The notes: generated by a model from the letters alone, not told the origin. Counted from the first letter of the stretch, positions 47,761-60,654 are shown. The stretch: 64,000 nucleotides of DNA from Hetaerina americana (GCA_022747635.1 JAKTNV010000014.1:13051110-13115109); one strand, 5' to 3'. Made by a program: numbers and translations.

Positions 47761-49153
47761 TCCCTCCAACTGTAGGTATAATGAAGACACTTCCACGCTA
47801 ATTATGATTAGCAAATCATTATGAGGCAAATTTCAGTGCCTTAAGCAAGGCGAGCTGTCCGCAGCAATACCGGAAATGCTATTTTAAACGGGTTCATGAG
47901 TTTTGACGGTTTGTCGAGCAGATATTATGAATAAGTGTCCCTTATTAAAGGAAAGCACATTGGGCAAGTAAGAAGGGAACGGTTCTACTGAAACATTCGT
48001 ACTTCGCAAATAATGCCTTTGTATAATCAAGTGAAAAAAATTGAAGATTAATTTTAGGGCCTCAGTTTCATCTTTGTATGCCGTCAGCGAAAATTGAGAC
48101 TCCTCCTCTCATCATGTACATTTATTAATTCCGGAATGGGAATTATGTGTGTGCACTGAATTGTATGCTCCTTTACATTTCAAAGAAGCCGCTCATCGTG
48201 ATTTCATGTCATGACTTCTTCGCGAGTGAAGACCTCCACAATCCGGCGGAAACCAGAAAGGTCGTTCTTTATTATGGCAGTTTTGACTCTTTGACGCAAC
48301 CAACGACTCCGTGATGGGTGGTGACAAGAGTACACTTGATAGTGTGAAAAAAAATCAAGCCTTAACTTTAGTTTTTTTTATTAGATCCTGCGCACTAAAA
48401 TATACCACGGGAAGCCCGAGTGAACGTCCGCAGCATCTTTAAATTTCCTGGTGGGCGAACTTTAATAGGGAAAATCAATAACGATGACACATAACGAAAA
48501 CGGTTTCGCCGTCTCAGTCGTGCTCGCGGTGTATTGCAGAAACGGTTCTGCGACTTTATAGAATAATTCCACTACACAGAAATAATTACGTGTGCGCAAA
48601 ATTATTTTGTCTGCCTGCTCTAAATATAGATGAAGGGATTTTCTGAACGTACGTGGAGCGATTCAAGTGGATTAGGGACTAGTGTTGAAAGAAATTTACA
48701 AGAATCTTCTGTCATCGGTATTTTAAGCCTCTGACCATTGATCAAGAATTAAAGATAAAGTATGACCTTTCATGACCGTGTGTAAACGTCGTTAATTGCC
48801 ACTAGGCGGCCCATTTCGTTTACTTTCGCTGGCCGCACACTACGTACCATAGGGTAAGGCATCTCTGTATTAGGGCGGCAGCGACCAGACTACGATGCAA
48901 TGGCACGCATTGATATGGTGAGTGAAATACATGGAATAAAAAAAACTGTTTTGTCTCGAATGCCTTCCAGAAATCCATGGTTACCGGGTGGATAACCATG
49001 TTTCCGCGGTGATAAGCAGGGAATGAGGAACGTCATCGAGCCATGGAGGGATAAGCGCGAATGGCGCTGACTCGTCTCCCTAAAATTTACGCCGTACCTT
49101 AAAACTGTGAAGGAATCAACGATTAAGAAGATAGAAGATGTGATATACGAAGG

Positions 49154-49217
<64 letters not shown>

Positions 49218-50277
49218 CAAAATTAGGAGGGAATTCAAGTTGCCATTTTTAATGTGACTTCATCAATATTTCAATCCGAAGATTTTTCGACCACACTCCT
49301 CAAATATTCCTTTCTTAAGTAAATTCTCTTAAATACTTGCTCTTCCGTCCAATGTCCCTCTTTATTTCGCCTTCCTCGTGTGGCCTTCCTTTTACATTCA
49401 CCATGTATTAGTATGCTTTCAACTAACCCAATTACTTCGCCAGGTGCGTCCGACCAACACACCCGGTTCTTCTTATCATTAGAGTGGTCCAACGCTGCCT
49501 GTCCCCCTCCCACTCTTCCGCATCCTTATTATTATCTCTCTCCTCACTATCTGCCCATTCCATCCTCAGTATCTGCTTTCAACATCCTACTTTGAAAGGT
49601 TATATTCTCAGCTTTTCCTATGGGTGTAATCACCCCTTGCCTAACACCCTAGTGGCGGCTCGCAGGGTACTAAATTAAACTTAAAAAACGAAACTGTTCT
49701 TTTGTGTCGATTGATGCCTGTACATATTTTCCACCAGCAGACCATTCCACCGTCTACTTTAAACCGACAACCTCCGGATGGCGTGTAAATTAGAGGGTGA
49801 GAAAGGGTCGGGTTTCCGCAGCCGAATGCTGTGAAACGCCGTAGCATTAGAGATATTGGCAGATACATCTCAATGCGACGTTGAGCGAAGTGCTGCCACC
49901 TCTGCATCTCTGATTGATTCCAAGCGGATCACACTCCGTTAGATGGCAATTTCGTATCCTATTACACGGTATCCTGCAAGTCACCGTTAAGGCAACCCCA
50001 TAGCGAGGTTGGACAACTTGAATTTGATCCTTCATCGTTCGCGGAAGCAATCATATCTCAAATCTATTTGGTCTATACTTAATCTCTCTAATTTAATTTA
50101 CATGATCTCTCCTACCGTAATACTATAGAGCTATTAATACATTTTCAACGTAATCGCTGAAGTCACATCCTTCCAATGTATGCAAGAGATTTAATCTGCC
50201 ATTTAACCTTCGCTTCGAGAGTGATTCCAACCTAGCTCCTCTGATAATTGTGATACGCTACTCCTATCTTTCAACCG
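47761..50277. other. CpG-rich stretch with one microsatellite
   Basis: A (TA)n tract lies at about 49,157-49,216. The open frames at 49.3-50.0 kb on both strands have no recognisable motif. No gene is supported. Confidence 0.5.
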
Positions 50278-50279
50278 TA

Positions 50280-51436
50280 CAGGGTGCGTTCCGAAAGTAA
50301 TGCAATTATTTTTTTAAAGTAAAATATTTAACAGATTTGCACAAACTTAAAATTCTTCAAAGTACTCTGCTTGGGCCTCTATACATTTTTCCAGCGACTC
50401 TACCATGACCGGTACGCGCCCTGGAAGGCGTTTTTGGGGATCTCTCCCAAGGTATTCGTCACGGCTGATTGGATCTCTTCTATGGTGGACGAAAAACTGG
50501 TCCCTTTCAGGGCTACCTTAATCCGAGGGAGCGAAAAGAAGTCTGCTAGAGTGACGCCAGGACTATGGGAGGGGGGGGGGGGTGGAGCAGCGTTGGCAGC
50601 TGGGGTTTGGCCAGGACCTCGCGGACTCATGGTGCGTTTTCGTGATGGAGTTGCCAGGTAGTGGAGATGGGTATTTTCTCGTCCTGGTGATCCTTTTTCG
50701 CAGTCTTTCCAGCACATCCACGTGGTAGGCAGCGTTAATTGTCTGCCCTTGAAGAACAAACTCCTGATTTGCTCATTCTTGCCTTTTTGAGCTTGGGTAA
50801 CTGGTCGATGTGCCACTTAGAGCTTCGGAGTTTTGTTTCTGGGTCGTATTAAAAAACCCAGGTGTCATCACCAGTGACGACTCTGTCCAAATATTCAGGT
50901 TCATTTTCAATGCGTTGCAAAAGTTCACCTGGAATTTCCTTTTGGTTGGTCTTTTAGTCGTCTGACAACACCTTTGGCACGAGCTTGGCGCACATTTTCC
51001 TCATCGCTTTATCTTCAGTAGCAATGCGAAACAACAGTAGACGACATGTTCAGTTCATTGGCAAGCACCTTGATACTCAATCGACGGTCAGAGTCCAACA
51101 ATTGTCGAACACGAGCTACATTGTTGCTGGTTTTTCTGGTTGACGCCCGCCCAGAGCGTTGTTCGTCGTGAAATTCTTCCCAGACCGAAGATATTTATTC
51201 AGTTTAGCACAAAACATGATCGCGTAACGTCGTTCGATCGTTGATTCCATTTTTTTCGTGATACAGTCAACGGGAAGAGGTTTACAATCCTGCCGCTTCC
51301 ACAGCTTGGAGAGCACTGAAACCAGTATACCGGCAAAGGTTAGCGTCCCTCCACCAACTCTAAGAGGTTTGATTCCACTGCAACCAATAGGAGCGGCGCG
51401 GAAAATTCAATTGCATTACATTCGGAACGCACCCTG
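50280..51436 (-). mobile_element. Degenerate mariner element with 28-bp terminal repeats
   Basis: Inverted ends (CAGGGTGCGTTCCGAA outward) differ at one of 28 positions and are flanked by TA. On the minus strand transposase blocks appear in different frames: ERRYAIMFCAKL, TGDDTWVF then YDPETKL, and a C-terminal ADFFSLPRIKVALKGT and AFQGAYRSW. Frameshifts and stops separate them. A G-run near 50,570 may be one cause. Confidence 0.9.
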
Positions 51437-52179
51437 TAGTTGTTTGTCTAACATTGACGTGACGAACCTAGGGTACTTATGCCATCACCCTTCTTGGTGC
51501 GCCATGAATCGGAGGGATTAATAATCATACAATAACGCAATTTATTTGGGAGCTCTCATATATCCTCGGCAAATGCAACGAAATTGCAGTCGCTTTTTAT
51601 CAGGATTTTCAGCTGATGGAATTTGGCCAGCAAAAACTAATTACCTTTGTGTTGTTGTTTTATTGGGTTGGTATTGAGACATTGGAGTTCGTCAAAACTT
51701 GATCGATGTCCAGCTCTTTAATACACTTACGTGATTTCACGCAATAATATCTACGTTCGCTATTCCCGGCTTATGGGGGACCGATTCTTGGAAGAATCGC
51801 TCCTGACTACTGTTGCGCGATAGTTTTCTAGCCACGTCGCTAGCATCGGTTATCTTTACAAGTTATATCTTAAGCAAACGGACATATTTGACGAGCTTAC
51901 ACTTCGAGATAGCTTTTATGGCTGTGTCTGATCGATTTACCCTGTTCCAAAACAGACGACGCTCCTAAAGACGATTAGAAGATTCCTATTGATTGAGGTG
52001 TGATTTTCCTCCCACAGATGTATGGCACAGTGGGATTGGGCGAGGTTACACTTCTTATAGCACCTCTTTGTGTTCCTCCGCTCTTATCCGCACAGCTCGA
52101 CCACTCTGCCCGATGTACCTCGCACTGCAATCCCCGCAAACCATTTCATATATCCCACTATTTTCCAGGCTATCGGGCT

Positions 52180-52391
52180 ATGCCAAACATCTGTGGGAGG
52201 AAAATCACACCAGTGATTTCATCCCCAAAATTTTACATCGTGAAGAAAAAGGGTGGAGGATGGACAAGAAGGAAGAGTTGGAGATCCGGAGAACAATGAA
52301 GAAACATCCTTTACTCAATGACATTCTGTTTGAGAACGTATCACCTCTCCTGGAAGCCTCCCTAGCAATAACAGAAAAACAGAACCTCTAA
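52180..52391 (+). pseudogene. C-terminal part of a GIY-YIG-type retroelement protein
   Basis: From AKHLWEENHT to EASLAITEKQNL and a stop, the frame is intact. It matches the region after the GIY-YIG core (H-x-x-x-x-x-H then a charged helix and a terminal hydrophobic block). The start of this domain lies inverted just upstream, so no full protein can be made. Confidence 0.7.
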
Positions 52392-52638
52392 TCTCTTCCT
52401 CCTAACTCCCATTGACTCCTTACCCGTACCTTTACCCCCATTAGCCATTGCTCAACCCATACCGACCAACGAAATTTTCCCCTTTCTTAACCCACCTTCC
52501 AATCCCCCCCCGCTCACTAACACTTTTCCGGGTTTTTCCTACCCTCTATCACATTCCTTCCTTCGTACCTTCTCCCGTACTCCCCTCCACACCCCCTCTT
52601 CACACAACTCCCCCATCCTTTCTTGAAGAAGGTAGATA

Positions 52639-53970
52639 CTACCTTGATCAAAAAGTTCCCGGAATAACCACCGTGTGGCGCTCCCATCGTTCCGATTTGA
52701 GTTCTGTTTTTTTTGTTAAATTGGTACATCTGTTGTTGATATTCCCTTTAAATCTTAGTGTCATAACTTGACATTTGCAAAAGTTACGTAGCCAAGAGTA
52801 CATCTATCTCTGTGTGTGTTGGCGATTTTTTACAATTGCAGAAATGGATTTAAATTTGCAACAACGAACTTGTATTAAATTTTGCGTAAAAAACGGATTT
52901 AGTGGCGCACGGACGTTGGAAATGTTGGAAAAATGTTTCGGCAACGATTCTCTAAAAAAAGCGGTCGTTTACCAGTGGCACGAGCGGTTCAGAAGTGGTC
53001 GTGAGTCAATCGAAGATGATGAACGCAGTGGCAGACCATCGACATCGAAAGTCGGTGAAAAAATCGATAAAGTAAAAGAAATGTTGGTCAATAACCGCAA
53101 ATTAACCATCAGAGAAATAGCGGAGGACTTGAACATTGCCTATGGATCCGCCCAAGACATTGTGGTTAATGATTTGGGTTTCCGTCGTGTAGCAGCAAAG
53201 TTGGTGCCAAAAGACCTCAATTTCATGCAAAAAAGAGACCGTGTTGACGTCGCAAAAGACATGATTTGCGAGGCTGAATCCGATCCCACATTCATCAAAA
53301 GGATCATTACTGGAGACGAGACGTGGGTTTATGAGTACGACACGCAATCCAGACATCAGGCAAGTGAATGGCGTTCACCAAATGAGCCGAGACCAAAAAA
53401 ACCACGTCGTTTTCAGTGAAAAAAGAAGGCAATGCTGACGGTTTTCATGGATTACAACGGTGTAGTGCATCATGAATTTTTGCCAGAAGGCCAGACAGTA
53501 AACAAAGAGTATTATTTGGGCGTTATGAGACGTTTGCGTGAAGCAATTCGCCGAAAGAGACCAGAAATGTGGGCAGAAAACTCGTGGATTTTGCACCATG
53601 ATAACGCACCGTCGCACAGTGCTATCATTATTCGTAATTTTTTGACGAAAAATGCAACAAATACCATCCAACAGCCACCGAATTCACCTGATTTGGCTCC
53701 CTGTGACTTCTTTCTGTTCAATCGAGTTAAAAAACCATTACGGGGAACGCGTTTTAGCAGCCGAGAGGAAGTAATGGAAAAATCGCAGGAAGCACTGATG
53801 GACCTACCGAAAACCAAATATAAAAAATGTTTCGAGGATTGGATCAAGCGCTGGCATAAGTGTGTTGCAGTCGATGGGGATTACTTTTAAGGGGACAATA
53901 TAGATTTAGATGAATAAACTTGTATTTTTAATTTTCTGAATAAATTCCGGGAAATTTTTGATCAAGGTAG
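52639..53970 (+). mobile_element. Near-intact mariner element
   Basis: The 1,332-bp element has 27-bp inverted ends (CTACCTTGATCAAAAA outward) differing at one position and is flanked by TA. It lies inside the 3' region of the Penelope-like copy. CpGs are kept. It is the best-preserved transposon in the window. Confidence 0.95.
52844..53890 (+). pseudogene. Mariner transposase with a single in-frame stop
   Basis: The frame is 348 residues from MDLNLQQRTCIKFC to VDGDYF. It carries the helix-turn-helix region, the hinge SGRPSTS, and all three catalytic Asp residues: TGDETW, HHDNAPSH and LAPCDFFLF. Thirty-four residues separate the last two (DD34D). One TGA at 53,417-53,419, about residue 192, interrupts it, and the frame continues unchanged on both sides. 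Earlier ATG codons exist, but MDLNL fits the family start. Read-through or a recent mutation are both possible. Confidence 0.93.
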
Positions 53971-53995
53971 TATACAATGATTGTGTCTTGTGTAC

Positions 53996-54022
53996 CTGAG
54001 GATGACGCCGTAGCGTCGAAAC
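53996..54022 (+). other. Hammerhead-like core at the Penelope-like 3' end
   Basis: CTGAGGAT, then a 5-bp stem GACGC/GCGTC closed by CGTA, then GAAAC. This resembles the CUGAUGA, stem II, GAAA layout of hammerhead ribozymes, which are known from Penelope-like retroelements. The first motif departs from consensus, so the copy may be inactive. This is inference from pattern only. Confidence 0.35.
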
Positions 54023-54235
54023 TAGTCGTACCTGAAATAAAGTGGTGGATTGGAGCAAAGTTTTTCTTTTTCATTTATTAAAATAAACTTCCACAAAGTT
54101 GAGGCTGAAACTATTGAGATACCTACATTCTTTCTATTGATTAATGAAGTCAAAATATAACGAGGAACTTTATAAAACAATTTAAGTACCAATATATGTT
54201 CCACTTTGACGCATTTGGAAGAGAGAAAAAGGGGA

Positions 54236-54545
54236 TTGAGATGGTGAGGTGGCTATCGCACTGGCTTTCCACCCAGAGGGCCTGGGTTCAAATCCCAGCG
54301 GTGTTGAATATTTCGATCCCTACTTGATTTAATTTGTGAAGGGCACTTTGAGTGAGTACGCTGTCCGTCGGATGGGACGTTAAGCTGCGGACCCCTTGGC
54401 GCCTTTCGTTAAGAGTAAGCTAATGCCGACGCCGGGTTTCTCTCCACCCTTCATCCTTTCCTGTCCATCCCTAATGGCGCAAATGAACTCAGCTGTCGGT
54501 CGCCTCCCCTCAAAACTGCTAGTACTACTAGGAAGAAAAATTAAC
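54236..54545 (+). mobile_element. SINE family B copy, CpG-rich
   Basis: A tRNA-like head (GTGGCTATCGCACTGGC) and B box (GGTTCAAATCC) lead to GTCCGTCGGATGGGACG, GGCGCCTTTCGTTAAGAG and CCGACGCCGGGTTTC. It keeps CpGs that the copies at 8.4 and 21.1 kb have lost. It has the least decayed sequence of the family in this window. Confidence 0.85.
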
Positions 54546-55019
54546 CAAATGTAATTTAGTGACTCAATCAAACTAAAGCGCATGGTCACCAAGGTATTTC
54601 GGCGCTATCATATCGCCTATACTTCAATTGAGATTCATTGGTATCTCTCCACAAGTCGTGGTGAAGGGTTCCATGAACTATTATTTATTCCACGTACAAA
54701 ATTACATTTAACTACACCCAAAATAAATTAAAACTAACTTTGCGAGATTTAAAATAAAAATAAGTACGAGATAACTTTGCTTTGATGAGTTAGCAATGCT
54801 TAAATACAAAAAGCAAATTTATTATTGCCATGTCGTCATGACGGATAATATAGTTAAAGTACATTTTTTCAAATTTTAATTGCTTAGTTTCATGATCGAA
54901 TAGGATTAATTATATATTGCCAAAAACAGTTGATGTTCTCTTTAGCTCCAACTTAGTTTTGACTATGGAAAAGATAAACTTGTAATTTTTCAGTTTATAT
55001 ATATTTATGTATTTAACCG
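54546..55019. other. AT-rich stretch with nothing recognised
   Basis: No open frame, repeat or motif that I can support. Confidence 0.6.
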
Positions 55020-55560
55020 TCAACAAGTTATCACAATGCGAGTAAATAAATAAACGTAATTTGAATTTACTTTAAAACAATTAACACGGTAGTGCAGCCG
55101 AAATAATGACAAATGTTCCACAATATAATAATTATCATTCAAACCTCGACGAAATAGAATGCGTCCTGCAGTGCGTCTTAAAGAAAATTCTCTTGGTGGT
55201 GACTCCAGAAAATTGTCTTTTAAGTTGCCACAGTTGGGTGAGCTGGCCTTCGGCGAACAAGGAAAAGAAGAACTTCGAGAGCCACGAGTTCCAGACTGGT
55301 GACCTTCGGCCCGTGCCGTAACAGACTGCATCGAATTAAGGTGTCTGAGAGGAGGATGAGATCGCGATGACTGGGGTTTTTGCGCGGTCAGTCGCAAGCG
55401 CCGCTCGGTCATCTGCCAGTCCCAAGCAAAATTTGGGCACAGTTGATGCACACGGGAGGTAATCTGTCTCCCAAATACCATATTTGTGTTCCCATTCAGC
55501 GATCGTTCTGGTTGCCATCATGTCAAATGTCGATGTGAAAATTTTGGCTAGTACAGTCAT
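55020..55560 (-). CDS. Possible coding exon, unrecognised
   Basis: From an ATG at 55,560 one minus frame reads MTVLAKIFTSTFDMMATR and continues 74 codons to a stop. A second overlapping frame, open from 55,481, contains SRSSSFPCSPKASSPN, LESPPREFSLRRT and AGRILFRRG. Ser/Pro/Arg content and evenly spaced basic motifs look protein-like. I recognise no family and cannot place splice sites with confidence. It may be a first exon, a retrocopy with a frameshift, or chance. Confidence 0.25.
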
Positions 55561-56860
55561 GATTTTTTTTATATTTTAACGATGCTGACTTTTCTTAATG
55601 CACTGAGGCCATTATATCCTTCTATCGAGAGAATGATGTATTTCCTATCAGCTTGTGCCGCCCATGTTCAGCATTGTGGTTTATTCATTTACGAGATCTA
55701 ATCTTAGTCTAACAGAAGTAAATATTCCCTATGTCTTATTTCTAATGTCAACTATATTTATTTTAAATAGTAATGTAGGCTAAATATGGACTTTTAGTGT
55801 TTCAATTATGTGCGCAATTCTAACACATTTTTGTGACTGTTCATGTAACGACAAATACCTCGCCGTCCCCGAACAAAAAAGAATTGCTTATAGTACCTAG
55901 AGATTCCCAATGCGCCTAGATAAAATGATAACTATGAACTTCCCCCATGACCCTCTGAAGCGCGCAAAATAGAGAATGAGACCTTAGATCTTTGCTCGGA
56001 CGAAAAGAACCTATGACAACTTCCTATCCCTTACTGTTGGTGTGATGGCCATACGAAGTCGGAGAGGGTGATCACCACTTGTGACATGTTACATTGAGGG
56101 GAGGAGGGCATCTTAGATTTTGCCCAGGTCACCCCGGTTCCTGATACCGAAATAGAAATGAGAAAAAATACTTTCAATTCAAAGAGCTCGGGGTTATTTT
56201 TCAGTGTTTCCGACTCTTTGGGCAGCCTTTAAACTGCTTTTTTACCCGAAGACTCAGAATAAATTCCATACTAATGTGAACTATCTTCTGGAAATTGATT
56301 TGCATTTGTCAATACGTCATGGTAGTTGGTGAGAGATTTAATTATTCAGTAGTGACCATCTATTACGATTAAAAGTAACCGTTCATTAACGGTATCAGTA
56401 CCATCGAAGCTCATAAATCCAAGTGGATCGGTACGCAACAATTTACATATTGCTTGTGGTTCGTTCCCTCATTTATTTCCTTCTATTGTGGTATTCAGTA
56501 CTAAACAGCAACACATTCTGTCCCGAAAATGTCCCAATTCTTCATCACAGTCAATCGGTGTAGCTAATTCGAAAACGTAACTTTCAAGGTGGGACTAACG
56601 ACGCTCAAGTTATCGAATTGAGTTTCCCAATACGGACCGATGACTGGGGTGTTCCGAAACGGTTCATCGGCAGGAGTGGTGACGAAAAGAAGGCGGCGTC
56701 TTCCAGCTGATTCCTTTCCCTCCAATTGTGGCAGAAACAGTCCTTGGACGTATATGTCCCTCCGGATGGTTCCTCGATGGCAACACACACTTCCCTTCTC
56801 GCCAAGCGAAGGAAATTTCCCCTCTCTAGTCATCCCCTCCGCGTCAATCAAATGGCTCGT
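55561..56860. other. CpG-rich stretch without recognised features
   Basis: The open frames here, for example 56,564-56,851 minus, lack recognisable motifs. Confidence 0.5.
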
Positions 56861-56879
56861 AGGTAACCTCCCGCTCCTA

Positions 56880-57345
56880 CTATTGTGGAGAAACCCACAG
56901 TATGTGTTTCGTCACGCCCTGGGTACAGATTTTCTGCATATACCTGCACAAAAATGTTACTATGGATAGCCTTACACCCCTTCCTAACACTGCCCATCCT
57001 GACTCCCCGTTTCCCACCCGCACCTGAGCAGTCTGAGACATGTACAGGTTGCGGATTAGCCTCCTTTCCCTCCAATCTATTCCTATTTTCTGCAATATAC
57101 TCATTAGTTTTTCCCAATTCACTCTGTCAAACGCTTTTTCGAAATCTACGAAACAGGCAAATACCTCCTGGTTGTGTTCTATATTCCTCTCGATTAATAA
57201 TCTCATTACTGCAATGGCATCACGCGTCCCTCTCCCCTTCCTAAACCCAAACTGATCATCCCCTAAGTAATCATTTGCCCTACTCTCTATCCTTTTGTTT
57301 ATGATCCTGAGAACAACTTTAGCTGCGTGGGATATCATGGATAAT
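56880..57345 (-). pseudogene. Non-LTR retrotransposon reverse transcriptase fragment
   Basis: The minus frame has DDQFGFRKGRGTRDAI, VFACFVDFEKAFDRVNW and IGIDWRERRLIRNLY, conserved RT blocks of LINEs. A frameshift follows near GRGVR, where the next block continues in another frame (RKGCKAIHSNIFVQVYAENL). The YADD catalytic block is not seen. It is an old fragment of about 0.45 kb. The clade cannot be fixed. Confidence 0.85.
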
Positions 57346-60300
57346 AATACACATGATAATTTAGCTCACCTTTTAAGTAGTTGGTTGTGCACACAATCGG
57401 AAACTAGCAGCAAATAGCAAAGTCAATACATATATAACTAAACTTTAATCAGCTAAATATAGAAAGGTTTCCTTTGATTTGATTTCATCCTTATGTAACT
57501 CAAACTTAATTCATGTCATTACGTATTTCTTTCACGAGACTGATTCGAAGGCCCCACTCTTCTGTCTTAGTCCGGGTTGAAAAAAGGAATTAGAGCGTTT
57601 GAAGCATCAGCGTGTCCAACTTTCGAAGTTTTTTTATGCACGAGTAGTCCAGCAGATGGTGGGTAGTCACCAGCAAACGTCGTTCTGGAGATCAAAAAAG
57701 GGAAAATTGAAGCCCCTGCGCTATATTTAGAAAATCAACCCTTGCATTCCGAGAAATTCCAGTTAAGGCAACAACTTATAAACCATCGTCTGAGAGACAT
57801 TCAAATTCATTCGCCCTCCGTTCGCTATTTTTCTTTTCTTGGTGTGATATTACATCGCCAGCAAGTCGCAAAAATCGCTGGCCGGCTTGATTCCCATCCC
57901 CCAACCATTGCCCAGGAATCCAAAATGTCAAAAAGTCTCATTGACTCCATTTCGTCGATTAAAAATATCATAAAAAATAAAAATTAAATTTTATTATACT
58001 CCTATTAATTAAAATAATTGAGCCACTTCAAGTTACTTTCAACATTATTGAATCCATCCTAGCTCGGAAAAAGCTTATTCCAAATATCACAGGCGCTAAC
58101 CTATATCTAGTGTTCACAACATTGTCAGTTTCCAGTTTCCTCGACATATTTTTCCATATATGTGCGACAAATAATTACGGTTTAACTCGCGAACCTTGGC
58201 AACCATTGCGAATACAAACGTGGAATAGACATCTGGCATCGGGAACTGCACGTTTGTTAAAATGCTAGTCGTTTTTCTCATGACTACGTACACAAAATGT
58301 AAAGAACTACCTGCCCATTGCGGCATGAAACTAAACTACTCGTACTTTCCCACTACGGTAAAAGAACATGGATACCCGACCCTTCCCATTCTCACAGTAA
58401 TCATCCAGTGCTGTTGACGTAACTTTATAAGAGGGTACACAACTATAGGGATATCCTAAAACCCACCCAAAAGTAATTTTACGTAATAGGTTTCCATTCA
58501 ACATTTTCCGAATATTTCAAGTTTTTCAAACCCGAACAATATTTCCCCATTCCACCTCTTAAAATTTAAGTTGAAATGGCCATGAATAAACCTCTACTAA
58601 GTAATATAATTAACCATCCTAAATAATTTAAAAGTACCACATATTTTCCACCACACTTTTTTCAAACCAAAAGGTTAGTTTGACAAATATTTTTAAACAC
58701 TTGTAGTCTAAAATACGTATGCATTCAATAACTTTGGAAAGAAGTATTATATTTCCTTTTCTGTATCAAGAGAGAACCATTTCCAAACTTACTATTAAAC
58801 TAAAGTTAACGGTACATGAACTGCTCAGTTAAAGTTATATCGGTAATGATTATTTTCTATAGACAATCATACCCGCATGCCAAAGGGGAGGATCAAACGT
58901 CCCGCCCGAATTAGTCAATCTGTTTAAATTAAATGACTTCAAATACCTTAGCAAAGCCTCAATAAGGAAATGAAAGGCAAAACAATGGATTCAAAGGCAT
59001 TCACAAAATATTAAAAACTTATTAACTAAAATGTTTTTTATTTGCACCACTATAAAGCAACTTGTCGTCGAGTATGAATACGTTGAGGCATGCATGACCA
59101 CCTGATGATGGCAAGAAACCAGCAGGCAAATCAGTCTTCGAATTGATTCGTTCATTTCGTTTAATTTATCGGGACGAACTCGAAAATCGGCTCAAATTTT
59201 TTTTCCTCAGTCATCCTTTATAAAACACCATATATTTAGCTATTGAATTAGTTGATCAAAAAATAGTACAAAGCAAATTACAATGGATAACTTACAAAAA
59301 ATACATATATGAAACCATAAAATATTACAAACAAAACAACACGCATGAAACAAATTTCAATTTGAATGCAACAGACTGGAGGAATTCAATGACTCAAAGG
59401 TTCAAGGCAAGGAGGAGTAATTGAGAATATATTGAGAGGGATGAGTTCTGCAGATAAGGGTTGCGTGGAAATGATCCAAGTGAGCATAGGTTTCCAAATA
59501 GCATGAGAGGCTGATGGAGGTCTGAAGATGAATGAGCTGTCAGTGATTGAAAGGTGAGTTTTGGCACTATGAAATGGTTCGTCCAATCGCGTCCGACACG
59601 AAGGCACTCGATGCAGCATATTCATTTTACCGAAGAGGTTAAAAGCGACGTGTGGTTTTTACCTACATTCCATCAATTTTCTGTGCCTCATGCCAAAATA
59701 ATCTCAGACTTTTCCAGGTTACTACGATCCTTCAGATATGTGGCCACCCAGTGCGACTTTGTATGGTGCATTTTATATACTCTCCACTACAAGGACGCCC
59801 TATCCGGCGAACGGCGAATATTAATGGGCTGTGCGTAACTCCAATTTTGCCGTCCACCATTTCACAGGTCGATCCTCGGTTCCAGATTTTTTCATAACTA
59901 AATTATCCCAGATCATATCTTCTTGAGGAATGGAGCATAGCGTTTCCACGGGAAAACTCGCCACGATAGGATCGATGGGGCTCGGAGAATATTTTCATTG
60001 GTGGGAAGTTTGTAGCATGGGCCTACAGGACTCCCAAACGGTCATCAGAATATTTTTTCAATTCACGGATGAAAATATGGACTTGGTAGTGAGCTGTTAG
60101 GAAAAAATCCCTCCTGGTCATTGGGTCGGTATGATACGTGCTAACATTTCATGATCATTCTGATATGGACAAAATTTTTTTCAGACATTTTACTTTTCGG
60201 GAATTTTCAAACGGTAAGGATGTTTAGAGTCATTTACTAAATATCACGTGGAATGATAGCGATAATTTGAAAAAAATAACTTCTATGAACGCAAAATTTA

Positions 60301-60640
60301 CGCTATTAAAATATTCTTGGAGCTGGATTCACACTACGTAGCGGAGATTCTTTTTCTTCTGTCGTAGAAAATGCGGGGATTTGGGACGGAAGACATCAAG
60401 GGGTTCTAAAGCAATTTATCTCAAGTTTCCCCGAATAGAATGTCTCTGTTTGAAGTAGCAAGCCTTAACTTGGTTTTTTGAGCTAAATTCGGAACTGGCG
60501 GTTCCAGATTCCTGTCCGTCTCGAGAACTCTTTATACGCTTTCGTTCCGCCAGAAAAATAAATTTGAAATGGAAGTTCATATTAAGGTCGACAGATTGGA
60601 ATCAAGTCTCTTACAGAAGAAAGTTAATACTCTTCACTTT
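57346..60640. other. Stretch without recognised genes
   Basis: CpG density is moderate. Open frames at 57.7, 59.4-59.9 and elsewhere show no motif. Confidence 0.5.
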
Positions 60641-60654
60641 ATGAATTTGCCAGA

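Larger units (their letters stand above)
51998..54110 (+). mobile_element. 5'-truncated, inverted Penelope-like retroelement copy (interrupted by a mariner)
   Basis: The minus strand at about 52,055-52,165 carries a GIY-YIG nuclease start (SGIYEMVCGDCSARYIG, QSGRAVRIRAEEHKEVL). The plus strand from about 52,180 continues the same protein: AKHLWEENHTSDFIPK, ILHREEKGWRMDKKEE and KHPLLNDILFENVSPL. A 30-bp inverted overlap coding HLWEENHT occurs at both edges (51,998-52,029 and 52,180-52,212). The 3' region is pyrimidine-rich and resumes after the mariner with CTGAGGATGACGCC. The RT domain is absent. Penelope-like elements pair an RT with GIY-YIG; the assignment to that class is inference. Confidence 0.7.

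Noticed and set aside
52448..52771. Proline-rich plus frame at 52.4-52.8 kb
   Set aside because: It translates the pyrimidine-rich 3' region of the Penelope-like copy and the left end of the mariner.
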